From Dyella sp. OK004 (GTDB lineage Bacteria; Pseudomonadota; Gammaproteobacteria; Xanthomonadales; Rhodanobacteraceae), in contig NZ_FOZI01000003.1 of the NCBI RefSeq assembly GCF_900114495.1, forward strand, positions 62,001 through 126,000: DNA of 64,000 nt. The letters run 5' to 3'. Below are positions 11,190 through 19,489 of the stretch, in pieces. Numbering within the stretch: the first letter of the stretch is position 1; every line of letters begins with the position of its first letter. The position numbers and the translations under genes are program-made. Under the pieces are notes generated by a model that was not told the DNA's origin, did not search any database, and saw only the letters and a list, made by a program, of their open reading frames with translations.

Positions 11190-12536
11190 ATGAGCGAACG
11201 CAAATACTTCGGTACCGACGGCATCCGCGGCCCGGTGGGCCAGTGGCCGATCAGCGCGGATTTCATGCTGCGGCTGGGCCATGCGGCGGGTATCGCGCTG
11301 GCGCGCAATGCGAAGTCGCGGCCGAAGGTGCTGATCGGCAAGGACACCCGCGTGTCCGGTTATATGTTCGAGTCCGCGCTGGAGGCCGGCCTGGTTGCTG
11401 CCGGCGTGGATGTGGGCCTGCTTGGCCCAATGCCGACGCCGGCGGTGGCATTCCTCACGCGCTCGCTGCGCGCGCAAGCGGGTATTGTGATCAGCGCGTC
11501 GCACAATCCGCATCAGGACAACGGCATCAAGTTCTTTTCGGCGACCGGCGAAAAACTCTCTGACGAACTGGAAGAGGCCATCGAGCAGGAATTGGACGGC
11601 GACTTCACTACTGTTGCCTCCGAGCGGCTGGGCAAGGCGACCCGCGTCGATGACGCGGTCGCGCGTTACACCGAATTCTGCAAGGCCACGGTCGACGAGC
11701 ATTTCAGCCTGCGCGGTTTGAAGCTGGTACTGGACTGCGCCAACGGCGCGACCTACCAGGTGGCGCCCCGTGTGTTCTCCGAGCTGGGCGCGGAAGTGAT
11801 CGCCATCGGAGACCGGCCCGACGGGTTCAATATCAATCGCGGCGTGGGCTCCACCCATCCGCAGGCGCTGCAGCTGGCGGTGCTGGAGCATCACGCGGAT
11901 CTCGGTATTGCCTTCGACGGTGATGGCGATCGCGTGCAGATAGTCGATCGCAACGGTCTGCTCGCCGATGGCGACGACATGCTCTACGTGCTGGCCTGCG
12001 CCTGGCAGGCGCAAGGTCATCTGAAAGGACCAGTGGTCGGCACCTTGATGAGCAACTACGGCCTGCAGCAGGCGCTGGACAAGCTGGGCGTGCCGTTGAT
12101 CCGCGCCAACGTCGGCGATCGTTATGTGCTGCAGCAACTCAAGCAACACGGCGGACTGCTTGGTGGTGAAACCTCCGGTCACATTCTGTGCTTGGATCGC
12201 GCCACCACCGGTGACGGCATCGTCTCCGCGCTGGCCGTACTGGAGGCGCTGGGCGGGCTCGATTTCGCCGATGCGCGCCAGGGTCTGCACAAGACGCCTC
12301 AGCTCATGATCAATGTCCGCGCCGATGGTGCCCGCGAGGCGCTGCATAGTGAGGCCGTGAAACAGGCTTTGGCCGAGGCGGAGCAGACCTTGCTGGGCCG
12401 GGGCCGGGTGGTGCTGCGCGCCTCCGGTACTGAGCCGCTGGTGCGGGTGACCGTGGAGGCGGCTGACGAGGCCGAGGTGAAGCGGATAGCGGAGAAGCTG
12501 GCGGAGGTCGTAAAATCCTCCGCCGAACGCTCGTGA
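11190..12536 (+). CDS. glmM: Phosphoglucosamine mutase
   Basis: A 448-residue alpha-D-phosphohexomutase that converts glucosamine-6-phosphate to glucosamine-1-phosphate for UDP-GlcNAc synthesis. The catalytic phosphoserine loop is [19 protein letters not shown], the metal loop is FDGDGDR, the sugar-binding loop is GGETSGH, and the phosphate-binding loop is [11 protein letters not shown]. The N terminus [14 protein letters not shown] is standard. It lies 48 bases downstream of folP in the same direction. Confidence 0.97.
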   Translation: MSERKYFGTDGIRGPVGQWPISADFMLRLGHAAGIALARNAKSRPKVLIGKDTRVSGYMFESALEAGLVAAGVDVGLLGPMPTPAVAFLTRSLRAQAGIVISASHNPHQDNGIKFFSATGEKLSDELEEAIEQELDGDFTTVASERLGKATRVDDAVARYTEFCKATVDEHFSLRGLKLVLDCANGATYQVAPRVFSELGAEVIAIGDRPDGFNINRGVGSTHPQALQLAVLEHHADLGIAFDGDGDRVQIVDRNGLLADGDDMLYVLACAWQAQGHLKGPVVGTLMSNYGLQQALDKLGVPLIRANVGDRYVLQQLKQHGGLLGGETSGHILCLDRATTGDGIVSALAVLEALGGLDFADARQGLHKTPQLMINVRADGAREALHSEAVKQALAEAEQTLLGRGRVVLRASGTEPLVRVTVEAADEAEVKRIAEKLAEVVKSSAERS

Positions 12537-12643
12537 GCCAGTAAGAGCACGCCTCTTGCTCAGGTCGCCAAGGATTGGCCCGACGTGCCCCGCCCCTGCG
12601 GTGGCGGACTGAATCGACCGCACGCCAACCTGTGGATCACGAC

Positions 12644-13579
12644 ATGAAAAAAGTACCGACCCTGGATATCCGTCGCTACGACACTGACCGCGCCGCCTTC
12701 GTCGCCGAACTGGGCGCGGCCTACCGCGAATTCGGCTTCTGCTGCATCAGCGGGCACGGCATTCCGCGCGACCTGATCGATGGCGCCTACGACGCTTTCC
12801 AGCAGTTCTTCGCGCTGCCTGCCGAAACCAAGATGAAGTACCACGTGCCCGGCAGCGGCGGCGCGCGCGGCTACACGCCATTCAAGGTGGAGACCGCCAA
12901 GGACAGCAAGTACGCCGACCTCAAGGAGTTCTGGCATGTGGGGCGCGAGATTCCGCGCGACTCCCGCTTCGCCGATGTGATGCCGCCCAACCTGTGGCCG
13001 ACGGAAGTGGCCAGCTTCAAGCAGTACGGCTACGGCCTGTTCGAGGCGCTGGATCAGCTCGGCACGCGCGTGCTGCGCGCGTTGGCCTTGCATATCGACT
13101 TGCCCGAGAACTATTTCGAGGACAAGACCGAGCAGGGCAACTCCATCTTGCGCCCGATCCATTACCCGCCGATCACCGAGGACAACATTCCCAACGTGCG
13201 CGCGGGTGCCCATGAAGACATCAACTTCATCACCCTGCTGGTCGGCGCCAGCGCGGAGGGCCTGGAAGTGCTGACCCGCGAGGGTGAATGGCTGCCGATC
13301 ACCACCGAGGGCGATGCCATCGTGGTCAACATCGGCGACATGCTGCAGCGTCTGACCAACCACGTGTATCCCTCCACCACGCATCGCGTGGTGAACCCGC
13401 AGAACGAGAACGCACGCAAGCCGCGTTATTCGGTGCCGTACTTCCTGCATCCGAATCCGGATGTGGTGCTCGATCCGGTGCCGCAATGCGTGACGGCGGA
13501 GAACCCGAGCCGCTACGACACCTCGATCTCCTCGCATGAGTACCTGCTGCAGCGCCTGCGTGAGATCAAGCTGATCTGA
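12644..13579 (+). CDS. Isopenicillin N synthase-like 2OG-Fe(II) oxygenase
   Basis: A 311-residue non-heme iron dioxygenase of the isopenicillin N synthase fold. The N-terminal domain (DIOX_N type) has REFGFCCISGHGIPRDLID. The iron facial triad is visible as HED near residue 189-191 in GAHEDINFITLL, and the distal histidine in STTHRVVNP. The 2-oxoglutarate arginine is in KPRYSVPYF. Such proteins are common in xanthomonads as housekeeping-like genes of unknown substrate; no biosynthetic cluster surrounds it. The ATG at 12644 gives the usual short N terminus; the frame stays open upstream without support. Confidence 0.85.
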   Translation: MKKVPTLDIRRYDTDRAAFVAELGAAYREFGFCCISGHGIPRDLIDGAYDAFQQFFALPAETKMKYHVPGSGGARGYTPFKVETAKDSKYADLKEFWHVGREIPRDSRFADVMPPNLWPTEVASFKQYGYGLFEALDQLGTRVLRALALHIDLPENYFEDKTEQGNSILRPIHYPPITEDNIPNVRAGAHEDINFITLLVGASAEGLEVLTREGEWLPITTEGDAIVVNIGDMLQRLTNHVYPSTTHRVVNPQNENARKPRYSVPYFLHPNPDVVLDPVPQCVTAENPSRYDTSISSHEYLLQRLREIKLI

Positions 13580-13589
13580 TGCCGGGCAT

Positions 13590-13621
13590 GACTTCCGGTC
13601 GGTTTGCGCCGGCCGGAAGTC
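13590..13621. terminator. Strong hairpin after the oxygenase gene
   Basis: GACTTCCGGTCGG and CCGGCCGGAAGTC form a near-perfect 13-bp stem around TTTGCG. It begins 11 bases after the oxygenase stop. There is no T-run, so it may stabilise the mRNA end or only weakly terminate. Confidence 0.45.
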
Positions 13622-13655
13622 CGCTAGCCTCGGCGCTTCCTCAAGGAGCGCCGTC

Positions 13656-14150
13656 ATGCGATTTCCGCTGTTATCCGCCTGGGTGGTTGCCTCGTGTTGC
13701 GTCACTGCTGCCATGGCCGCGGAGTCGGCGGTGGCGCCCATGCATTCCATGGATGGACTGATCGGCCATTGGCAGTGCCATGGCGTGTTCCCCGCCAGCG
13801 GCAAGACCATCGATTCCAGCATGCGTTTCGAGCCGGATCTCGGCGGCGATGCTGTACTCAAGCATCATGACGACGTGGCGCCGGCGCGTTATCGCGCGGT
13901 GGAAGCCTGGGCCTATGACGCCAAGGCGCAACGCTATAACGCGACGGTGCTGGATAACTTTGGTGGCGCGCGGCGTTTCAGTTCGGAAGGCTGGGTGCAG
14001 GACACGCTCACCTGGACTTCTTCGCCGGATGTGCAGCCGGCTCAAAGCTTCGTTTACCTGCGCAAGGGCACCGATCTGCAAGTCGACTGGCAGGTGATGA
14101 AGGAAGGGCATTTCGTGGTGGGCGATACGCTGACTTGCAAACGCCAGTAA
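13656..14150 (+). CDS. Secreted protein of unknown function
   Basis: A 164-residue protein with a clear signal peptide (basic start, hydrophobic core, cleavage after TAAMA near residue 22). The mature part reads as a small beta-rich domain starting GLIGHWQCHGVFP and containing GWVQDTLTWTSSP, which is reminiscent of DUF1579-like or lipocalin-like proteins, but I cannot assign it firmly. Two cysteines (in HWQCHG and the final LTCKRQ) could pair in the periplasm. An AAGGAG ribosome site precedes the ATG. The next gene downstream is the VIT-family transporter, separated by an operator-like site. Confidence 0.7.
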   Translation: MRFPLLSAWVVASCCVTAAMAAESAVAPMHSMDGLIGHWQCHGVFPASGKTIDSSMRFEPDLGGDAVLKHHDDVAPARYRAVEAWAYDAKAQRYNATVLDNFGGARRFSSEGWVQDTLTWTSSPDVQPAQSFVYLRKGTDLQVDWQVMKEGHFVVGDTLTCKRQ

Positions 14151-14161
14151 TTCGCTTTCTT

Positions 14162-14200
14162 AATCGAGAAGTGGATTTCTTCTTAATCGAGAAGTCGATT
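14162..14200. promoter_or_regulatory. Tandem palindromic operator-like site before the VIT gene
   Basis: Two copies of AATCGA-GAAG-TCGATT lie 23 bases apart, at 14162-14177 and 14185-14200. The second is a perfect palindrome around GAAG; the first has a single mismatch (TGGATT). The flanks also repeat (CTTAATCGAGAAGT). Spacing of about two helical turns on the same face suggests cooperative binding of a dimeric regulator. The site ends 43 bases before the transporter's ATG. No regulator gene lies next to it. Confidence 0.6.
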
Positions 14201-14243
14201 TCGGTCCCGGGTAAAGTGGCGCGTCTTCCAACGGAGCGCCGCC

Positions 14244-14942
14244 ATGCCGCTGACACCGCATACGGAAAAACACTTCACCGCGTCGGATACCGTGCGCGAT
14301 CTGGTGATCGGCATGGCCGATGGTCTCACCGTACCGTTTGCCTTGGCGGCGGGCCTTTCCGGTGCAGTAGCCGCGAGCCGCGTGGTGGTAGTGGCCGGCG
14401 TTGCGGAGATCGCCGCCGGTGCGATCGCGATGGGATTGGGCGGCTATCTGGCCGCGCGCGGCGACGCCGATCACTATCGTTCCGAGCGGGCGCGCGAGCA
14501 CTACGAAGTGCGTGAGCTGGCGCATCGCGAAGAAGACGAAGTGGTGCAGATTTTTTCGCACTACGGCCTGGATCGCGCAGCCTGTGCGCCCATCCTGGCG
14601 CACTTCCGTACTGACCCCGATGCCTGGGTCGATTTCATGATGCGTTTCGAGCTCGGGCTGGAGCAGCCGGAGCCGGGGCGTGCCTTGCGCAGTGCGCTGA
14701 CGATCGGTGGAGCTTATGTCGTTGGCGGTCTGGTGCCGCTACTGCCTTATATGTTGATTGGCGAGCTGTCGCGCGCCCTGCCAGTATCAGTGATCTGCAC
14801 GCTGGTAGCGCTGGGTCTGTTCGGTGCGGCCAAGGCACGCTTCACGGGCATCGGCATGGGACGCGGCGCGCTGCAGACCATGCTGGTCGGCGGCATCGCA
14901 TCTGCGGCCGCCTTCCTGCTTGCGCGATGGATCGGCGGTTAA
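14244..14942 (+). CDS. VIT1/CCC1-family iron/manganese transporter
   Basis: A 232-residue membrane protein of the VIT1/CCC1 family, which exports or sequesters Fe2+ or Mn2+. The first helix signature is DLVIGMADGLTVPFALAAGL, followed by GAIAMGLGGYLAARGDADHY. The middle hydrophilic region, rich in Glu and His (EHYEVRELAHREEDEV), corresponds to the cytoplasmic metal-binding domain. Three further helices occupy the C-terminal 90 residues. An operator-like tandem palindrome lies upstream, which fits metal-dependent control (inference). Its stop overlaps the stop of the convergent SDR gene by four bases. Confidence 0.88.
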   Translation: MPLTPHTEKHFTASDTVRDLVIGMADGLTVPFALAAGLSGAVAASRVVVVAGVAEIAAGAIAMGLGGYLAARGDADHYRSERAREHYEVRELAHREEDEVVQIFSHYGLDRAACAPILAHFRTDPDAWVDFMMRFELGLEQPEPGRALRSALTIGGAYVVGGLVPLLPYMLIGELSRALPVSVICTLVALGLFGAAKARFTGIGMGRGALQTMLVGGIASAAAFLLARWIGG

Positions 14943-15745
14943 TCGGCGTGGCGGTAGCGCTTCGACTCGCGGGCCGATAGCCACAGCGCCATGCGATCCG
15001 GCATCAGCTTTACCAGGCTCTTGATGAAGCGATTGAAGCGGCCGGTAACATGGACGATCTCGCCGCGCTCTACCGCCGCGTAGCTCTCGCGCACGACATC
15101 TTCCGCGGTTTGCCACATATAGCTGGGCATCTTGTTGACCAGATCGCGCGTGCCGGTGACATCGTGAAATTCCGACCGGGTGAAGCCCGGGCAAAGCGCG
15201 CATACGTTGACGCCGAGATGCCGGTTCTCCAGCGCCAGCGACTGCGAGAACTTGATCAGATAGGCCTTAGATGCGGCATACAACGTGTGTCCGGCGGAGC
15301 CTGGTACATGGCCGGCCAGCGAGGCGACATTGACGATGCGCCCGTAGCCGCGCTGGCGCATGCCGGGCAACAGGCGCCAGGCAAGTTCGGCCGGTGCGGT
15401 GATCAGCACCTGGATGAAATCCGCATGCGTCTTCCACTCACTCGCCTCGAACGTGCCGGGCACGCCGTAGCCGGCGTTGTTGATCAGCCAATCCACATGC
15501 AGCTCGCGCTGGGTCAGTGCATGGCTTAGCTGTTCCGGCGCGGCGGGGTCGGCCAGATCGCAAGGCAGTACTGTGACCTGACTGCGATACTGCTGCCGCA
15601 ACTCCTCGGCAAGGGTCTCCAGGCGATCGACGCGCCGGGCGGTAAGTACCAAGTCATGTCCACGCGCGGCGAGGTCGCGGGCAAAGGCGGCACCGATGCC
15701 CGCGGAGGCGCCTGTGATGAGGCTGAGTGGACGGGATGGCGGCAT
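14939..15745 (-). CDS. Short-chain dehydrogenase/reductase (SDR)
   Basis: A 268-residue classical SDR. The NAD(P)-binding motif is TGASAGIGAAFARDLAARGH, with NNAGYG in the middle and the catalytic YAASK (Tyr-x3-Lys). The basic residues at the end of beta-2 (TARRVDRL) suggest NADPH preference. Substrate is not predictable; the family includes YqjQ/DltE-like ketoreductases. The C-terminal region FIKSLVKLMPDRMALWLSAR may contact membrane. It converges with and overlaps the VIT gene, and is divergent from tpiA. Confidence 0.85.
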   Translation of the reverse strand: MPPSRPLSLITGASAGIGAAFARDLAARGHDLVLTARRVDRLETLAEELRQQYRSQVTVLPCDLADPAAPEQLSHALTQRELHVDWLINNAGYGVPGTFEASEWKTHADFIQVLITAPAELAWRLLPGMRQRGYGRIVNVASLAGHVPGSAGHTLYAASKAYLIKFSQSLALENRHLGVNVCALCPGFTRSEFHDVTGTRDLVNKMPSYMWQTAEDVVRESYAAVERGEIVHVTGRFNRFIKSLVKLMPDRMALWLSARESKRYRHAD

Positions 15746-15874
15746 GTATCTCTCGTGGTTCTGTGAATGTCGGCGATCTTGCCGGCTGTCGCCGTTGTGC
15801 GCCAGCCGGCACGGCGTTGCCGCGCCAGGGGCGGGTCGCTAAGCTTTCGCGTTTTTAGGCAAGGGACACAGGCC

Positions 15875-16624
15875 ATGCGCAAAAAGCTCGTCGCCGGTAA
15901 CTGGAAGATGCACGGCAGCCGTTCCATGGCGCAGGTCCTGGTGAGCGAGATCGTCGCCGGCAAGCCGTCCGCGATCGATGTCGCTGTGTTCCCGCCCTTT
16001 CCCTATATCGCCGCGCTGGCGGATGGCCACATCGGTTCCGGCCTGGGTTTTGGCGCGCAGGACGTAAGCGAGCATGAAGGGCAGGGTGCCTATACCGGCG
16101 AAGTGTCGGCAGCCATGCTGGCCGACAGCGGTGCCCAGTGGGCGCTGGTGGGCCATTCGGAGCGCCGCCAGTATCACGGCGAGAGCGACGAGCTGGTTGC
16201 CCGTAAATTCGCTGCCGCCCGTGCCGGCGGCCTCACTCCGATCCTTTGCATCGGCGAGACGCTGGCTCAGCGCGAGGCCGGCGAGACGGAGGCGGTGATT
16301 GCGCGTCAGCTGCAGGCAGTGATCGCGCTGAACGGCATTGGCAGTTTCGATACGGCCGTAATCGCCTACGAACCGGTGTGGGCCATCGGCACCGGCCGCA
16401 CGGCCACCCCGGAGCAGGCCCAGGAAGTGCATGCGTTCATCCGTAGCCAACTGGCGAAGGAGGATGTTATGATTGCCGGTCTGACGCGACTGCTTTACGG
16501 CGGAAGCGTCAAAGCGGCAAATGCCGCGGAATTGTTCGCGCAAGCGGACGTGGATGGGGGACTCATCGGAGGCGCTTCACTGACCTCTGCCGATTTCCTC
16601 GGTATCTGCGCCGCGGCGCACTGA
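15875..16624 (+). CDS. tpiA: Triosephosphate isomerase
   Basis: A 249-residue glycolytic isomerase. The catalytic lysine is in AGNWKMHG, the electrophilic histidine in GHSERR, the catalytic glutamate in AYEPVWAIGTG, and the phosphate-gripping loop in LLYGGSVKAANA. The ATG at 15875 gives the canonical N terminus MRKKLVAGNWKM. It is followed after 22 bases by secG, an arrangement widespread in gammaproteobacteria. Confidence 0.98.
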   Translation: MRKKLVAGNWKMHGSRSMAQVLVSEIVAGKPSAIDVAVFPPFPYIAALADGHIGSGLGFGAQDVSEHEGQGAYTGEVSAAMLADSGAQWALVGHSERRQYHGESDELVARKFAAARAGGLTPILCIGETLAQREAGETEAVIARQLQAVIALNGIGSFDTAVIAYEPVWAIGTGRTATPEQAQEVHAFIRSQLAKEDVMIAGLTRLLYGGSVKAANAAELFAQADVDGGLIGGASLTSADFLGICAAAH

Positions 16625-16646
16625 GCGTACGGACTCCCGGAAACCC

Positions 16647-17132
16647 ATGTTCGTCATTTTCAGCGTCTTCTACATTCTGATCGCCGCCGCGATGATCGTG
16701 CTGATTCTGATGCAGCGCGGCGCTGGCGCCGACGCGGGCTCCGGTTTCGGCGGCGGTGCTTCCGCCACCGTGTTCGGTGCGCGCGGTTCCTCCAGCTTCA
16801 TGACGCGCGCCACCGGCGTGTTGGCTGCGCTGTTCTTCCTGCTCAGTCTCGGCATGGGTATCTACCTGAGCCATCATGGTGCGCCGCAGAACACCGGTGG
16901 CGATCTGGGCGTGATGTCCGGTCTTGCCAACCCGCCGGCTGCCACGCAAAATGCGCAGCCCTCCGCACCGGCTCCGGCCAATGCGGAAGTGCCGCAGGCC
17001 ACCAAGCCTGCCGCTGGCGAAGTCCCGGCCGCTACGGCCCCGGCCGCAGCCAAGAACGCCAGCGCCAAGAACGCCAGCGCCAAGAACACCAGCGAAGTTC
17101 CTGCTGCAACGGAACCCGCCAAGAAAAACTAA
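16647..17132 (+). CDS. secG: Preprotein translocase subunit SecG
   Basis: A 161-residue SecG, the small stimulatory subunit of the SecYEG translocon. The two transmembrane helices are at about residues 3-21 and 53-74, separated by the conserved LMQRGAGADAGSGFGGGAS segment. From about residue 95 there is a low-complexity tail rich in Ala, Pro and Thr that ends with three tandem copies of AKNAS or AKNTS, a 15-base repeat at 17050-17094. SecG in E. coli has 110 residues, so the tail is extra. tRNA-Leu follows 11 bases after the stop. Confidence 0.93.
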   Translation: MFVIFSVFYILIAAAMIVLILMQRGAGADAGSGFGGGASATVFGARGSSSFMTRATGVLAALFFLLSLGMGIYLSHHGAPQNTGGDLGVMSGLANPPAATQNAQPSAPAPANAEVPQATKPAAGEVPAATAPAAAKNASAKNASAKNTSEVPAATEPAKKN

Positions 17133-17143
17133 GTAAGACACCT

Positions 17144-17228
17144 GCCCAGGTGGCGGAATTGGTAGACGCACTACCTTGAGGTGGTAGCGACGCAAGTCGT
17201 GGGGGTTCGAGTCCCCCCTTGGGCACCA
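17144..17228 (+). tRNA. tRNA-Leu (anticodon GAG)
   Basis: An 85-base class II tRNA with the acceptor stem GCCCAGG pairing with CTTGGGC, anticodon loop TTGAGGT in the stem CTACC/GGTAG, a long variable arm, the T-arm GGGGGTTCGAGTCCCCC and an encoded CCA. The anticodon GAG reads CUC. It sits directly behind secG, a conserved position in many gammaproteobacteria. Confidence 0.97.
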
Positions 17229-17271
17229 ATCAGTAATTCCAGGATGTTCTTTGGAGATTCTGGGATCTTTA

Positions 17272-17302
17272 AAAAAACCCGCAAATTCTGCGGGTTTTTT
17301 TT
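17272..17302 (+). terminator. Intrinsic terminator after tRNA-Leu
   Basis: AAAAAACCCGCA pairs with TGCGGGTTTTTT around AATTC, followed by a run of eight T. It closes the tpiA-secG-tRNA-Leu unit and could also act on the opposite strand for the minus-strand gene ending at 17371. Confidence 0.93.
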
Positions 17303-17370
17303 ATGCCTGCATGTCCGCGATCGTCCACGGCGTATCGGCTTCCAAGTCATCAGGTTCGATGAGTTGCGTT

Positions 17371-17748
17371 CTATTTGTAACCCCATTTCCACATGAGGTC
17401 GTTGGCGCAATTCATCAGAGCCCTTCGGTAGGCATCGATAACTAAGCGCGAGTCGATGCCGAGTGCGGCATCAATGTTCCGATCCATGGCAGCGAGAAGT
17501 GCGTGTGCGGCAGCTGCGTCGTGTTCGAGGTTGGCGTAAATGTCGCCGTCGGGGCGAAAGTTTCCGCTGACGCAATGCATCGGTGTTTTAAGCTGCATGG
17601 CCGGGCCCTCATGCAGGAGGTGAACGCGGATTAGATCAAGACGTGCAAGTCGAGTACACAGGCCAAATGGTGGATGGGGCTGACTGGCTGCGGCTTGATT
17701 TAATACGTTGAGATACCGCCCCTGCCCGTGGCAGCGGTGGACACTCAA
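17371..17748 (-). CDS. Hypothetical protein
   Basis: An open frame of 125 residues with no family I recognise. The C-terminal 75 residues look protein-like (HCVSGNFRPDGDIYANLEHD, then AAAHALLAAMDRN and a final LMWKWGYK) and may begin at the ATG at 17598, while the N-terminal 50 residues are less convincing. There are no transmembrane segments and no signal peptide. It is convergent with the tRNA-Leu terminator and divergent from the 73-residue gene at 17779. The coding call rests on length and composition only. Confidence 0.4.
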   Translation of the reverse strand: MSVHRCHGQGRYLNVLNQAAASQPHPPFGLCTRLARLDLIRVHLLHEGPAMQLKTPMHCVSGNFRPDGDIYANLEHDAAAAHALLAAMDRNIDAALGIDSRLVIDAYRRALMNCANDLMWKWGYK

Positions 17749-17778
17749 TGTATCAGCACACGTCCTTCATCGACCCCT

Positions 17779-18000
17779 ATGCCCAAAAGCCATGACGAAC
17801 TCCAGATAGCGCTTAACCGCCTGTTGCTGCAGGTGCCCCGGCTTATGCGCCAATCCCGCGATCGCGACGACTTCTGGCCGATGTTCGCTGCCCTGACGAA
17901 CCCTATTCTCGATTCGGCTGGACCTGACGATTTCGACTGGGTCAGCTCCCAGATCACCGCCATCCTTCAGAGCAATCGCCTCACGCCGCCGGAAGCCTGA
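17779..18000 (+). CDS. Small acidic hypothetical protein
   Basis: A 73-residue soluble protein beginning MPKSHDELQIALNRLLLQVP. It looks mostly helical and is acidic, with a DDFWPMFAALTNPILDSAGP stretch and a C-terminal helix DWVSSQITAILQSN. I do not recognise a family. The frame opens 51 bases upstream, but the inner ATG gives a more natural start. It is divergent from the gene ending at 17371, with about 30 bases between the longest frames, so the two may share a control region. Confidence 0.45.
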   Translation: MPKSHDELQIALNRLLLQVPRLMRQSRDRDDFWPMFAALTNPILDSAGPDDFDWVSSQITAILQSNRLTPPEA

Positions 18001-18126
18001 TCCGCACACATCGATTCAAGTAAGGCGGTAGAGCGCCGGCCAGAAATGAAATGGGCCCGGGAGAACGTCGCCAATGTCGCGGCGCAATCCCAGGCCCTGA
18101 TTCAATAGATAGTGCGGTGGCTTGCT

Positions 18127-18714
18127 TTAACGTGCCGACGAGACGGCGGTAATGCCTTCCTGCACCAGCACACGATCGCCCGGATCGTGATCCATGCGCT
18201 GAGTGCGAGTGACACCGTTGTATTCGTAACGTACGTCGTAGCCGACGATTTTGTTGCTGCTGTTGTTCACCGTTTCACAGCGGCGTTCCGTGGACTGCGT
18301 CACCTGGTTCTGTTGCCGGCTTTCTTCGATCCTCTTGCCGGCGTAACCACCGCCCACAGCACCGGCGACGGTCGCCAGTGTGCGGCCCTTGCCGCCACCG
18401 ATCTGGTTGCCCAGCAGGCCGCCGGCTACGGCGCCGATCGCCATGCCCGCGATCTGATGTTGATCTTTGGGCGGTTCGGTGTGCGAGACCACTTCGTCAT
18501 GACAGACCTGCTTGGGATTATTGGTGGTCTGGCGGATCGGATCGACGCTGATCACGCGGGCGTATTTGGCGCCGTTATCAGCACCCGGCGAACCGCTGGG
18601 TGCCGCAGCGGCCATGCCGTTACCGGCATCGGCGCTGGCCTCGCGGTTGCAAGCTGACAGGCCCAAGACGGCTGCGGTCGTCATTGCTGCGAAGAGCACA
18701 TTGCGCATCAACAT
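18127..18714 (-). CDS. Glycine-zipper 2TM outer-membrane lipoprotein
   Basis: A 195-residue lipoprotein with the lipobox LSAC at about residues 20-23. The central segment GMAIGAVAGGLLGNQIGGGK followed by LATVAGAVGGGYAGKRIEE is the glycine-zipper 2TM domain seen in SlyB and rickettsial 17-kDa antigens. These proteins are anchored in the outer membrane and support envelope integrity. A GGAGA ribosome site precedes the ATG at 18714. The C-terminal part (CETVNNSSNKIVGYDVRYEY) forms a small conserved extension usual for xanthomonad members. It lies 15 bases after the RcnB-like gene on the same strand. Confidence 0.85.
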   Translation of the reverse strand: MLMRNVLFAAMTTAAVLGLSACNREASADAGNGMAAAAPSGSPGADNGAKYARVISVDPIRQTTNNPKQVCHDEVVSHTEPPKDQHQIAGMAIGAVAGGLLGNQIGGGKGRTLATVAGAVGGGYAGKRIEESRQQNQVTQSTERRCETVNNSSNKIVGYDVRYEYNGVTRTQRMDHDPGDRVLVQEGITAVSSAR

Positions 18715-18729
18715 GGTCGTTGTCTCCGT

Positions 18730-19167
18730 TTAGTTGCCAAGCACAATGTCAGTGATGACGCCGGTGGCGATCGCGATCAGTACGAACTGGCCACCGTCGC
18801 CACGAACCCAGCGATAGCCAGGACGCGGCTCGTGCAGGTGGTAGCTGTAGTAGTCGTCGACGTAGTACTCGCGAACGCGATAGCGCTCGGGCAGGCGGTC
18901 GCCACGCCCGTAATGCCTGTCCCAGCCGAGGTGGCGGCCATTGTCGTGATGGTCGTCGTCGCGCCCATAACCACGACGGTCGTCGTCATGACCTCGGCCA
19001 TGGCCGCGATCGTCATCATCATGGCCGCGATCATGGCTGCGGCCGTGTCCATCGTCAGACCAGCCGTGGTCGTGATCGCGATCCCTGTCTTGCCACGGTG
19101 CGGCTGCCGCACTGATGGAGAGCGCAAGCAGCGATAGCGACGCCGCGGCGACGAAGAAGCGTTTCAT
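18730..19167 (-). CDS. RcnB-like periplasmic protein, His/Asp-rich
   Basis: A 145-residue exported protein. The signal peptide ends near SISAAAA (residue 23). Residues 27-82 are a low-complexity run of His, Asp, Arg and Gly (for example HDRGHDDDDRGHGRGHDDD), which could bind divalent metals. The folded end, LPERYRVREYYVDDYYSYHL then GYRWVRGDGGQFVLIAIATG, matches the RcnB family linked to nickel and cobalt homeostasis in E. coli. Metal specificity here is inference. It is probably co-transcribed with the glycine-zipper lipoprotein. Confidence 0.82.
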   Translation of the reverse strand: MKRFFVAAASLSLLALSISAAAAPWQDRDRDHDHGWSDDGHGRSHDRGHDDDDRGHGRGHDDDRRGYGRDDDHHDNGRHLGWDRHYGRGDRLPERYRVREYYVDDYYSYHLHEPRPGYRWVRGDGGQFVLIAIATGVITDIVLGN

Positions 19168-19348
19168 ATCAGATCTCCCAAGACGTGAACTGGTTGGTCA
19201 TACCGCGTATGGCCTGGAGCGGAAGCCCCCTTCCGAGGAAAGAGGCTAAGAGTTTTCACCTGAACGACTGAGCTACTAGGAAGGGTCGTTAGGATGCTGC
19301 TCGCCATCCGTTCAGCCAGTAAGCGTTGAGTAGGAAAGCAACCTCCCA
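19168..19348. other. Intergenic region upstream of the RcnB-like gene
   Basis: This stretch must carry the promoter for the minus-strand RcnB-like gene. It holds a small hairpin (GGAAG...CTTCC near 19220-19234) and, on the minus strand, a fragment resembling a tRNA D arm (GTAGCTCAGTCG near 19265-19276) without a matching acceptor or T arm. I see no gene. Confidence 0.4.
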
Positions 19349-19489
19349 GAAAGAGAAAGGCCCCCTTTCGGGGGCCAGTGGGCGCATCAGCAGGGGACCG
19401 AATTACCCGTTGCCATCCAGTGGACCGTGCCTGGAGGCGAGCAAAGATTCCAGCATGTCTTATCCAGTATCTATCAGAATAGTCCTAGG
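19349..19489 (-). ncRNA. Candidate short RNA, locus A
   Basis: On the minus strand a motif with CTTACCTAGGACTATTCTGA (19474-19493) is followed about 110 bases later by the hairpin GGCCCCC-GAAA-GGGGGCC (19359-19376) with the pyrimidine tail TTTCTCTTTC. No open frame lies in between and no minus-strand protein gene ends here, so the hairpin has no obvious client. The motif recurs at 23362 and 48210, again with a hairpin downstream on the same strand. The alternative is that the motif is an ordinary promoter or binding site for the lipoprotein gene at 19608. Confidence 0.35.

Noticed and set aside
10854-12623. 589-codon open frame antisense to folP and glmM
   Set aside because: A shadow of two certain genes; composition is typical of antisense frames in high-GC DNA.
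18832-19137. 101-codon Val/Ala-rich frame antisense to the RcnB-like gene
   Set aside because: Produced by the His/Asp-rich repeat codons of the real gene read backwards.
19210-19290. tRNA-like fragment on the minus strand (GTAGCTCAGTCG)
   Set aside because: Only a D-arm-like word is present; no acceptor stem, anticodon stem or T arm can be paired. Chance or old remnant.
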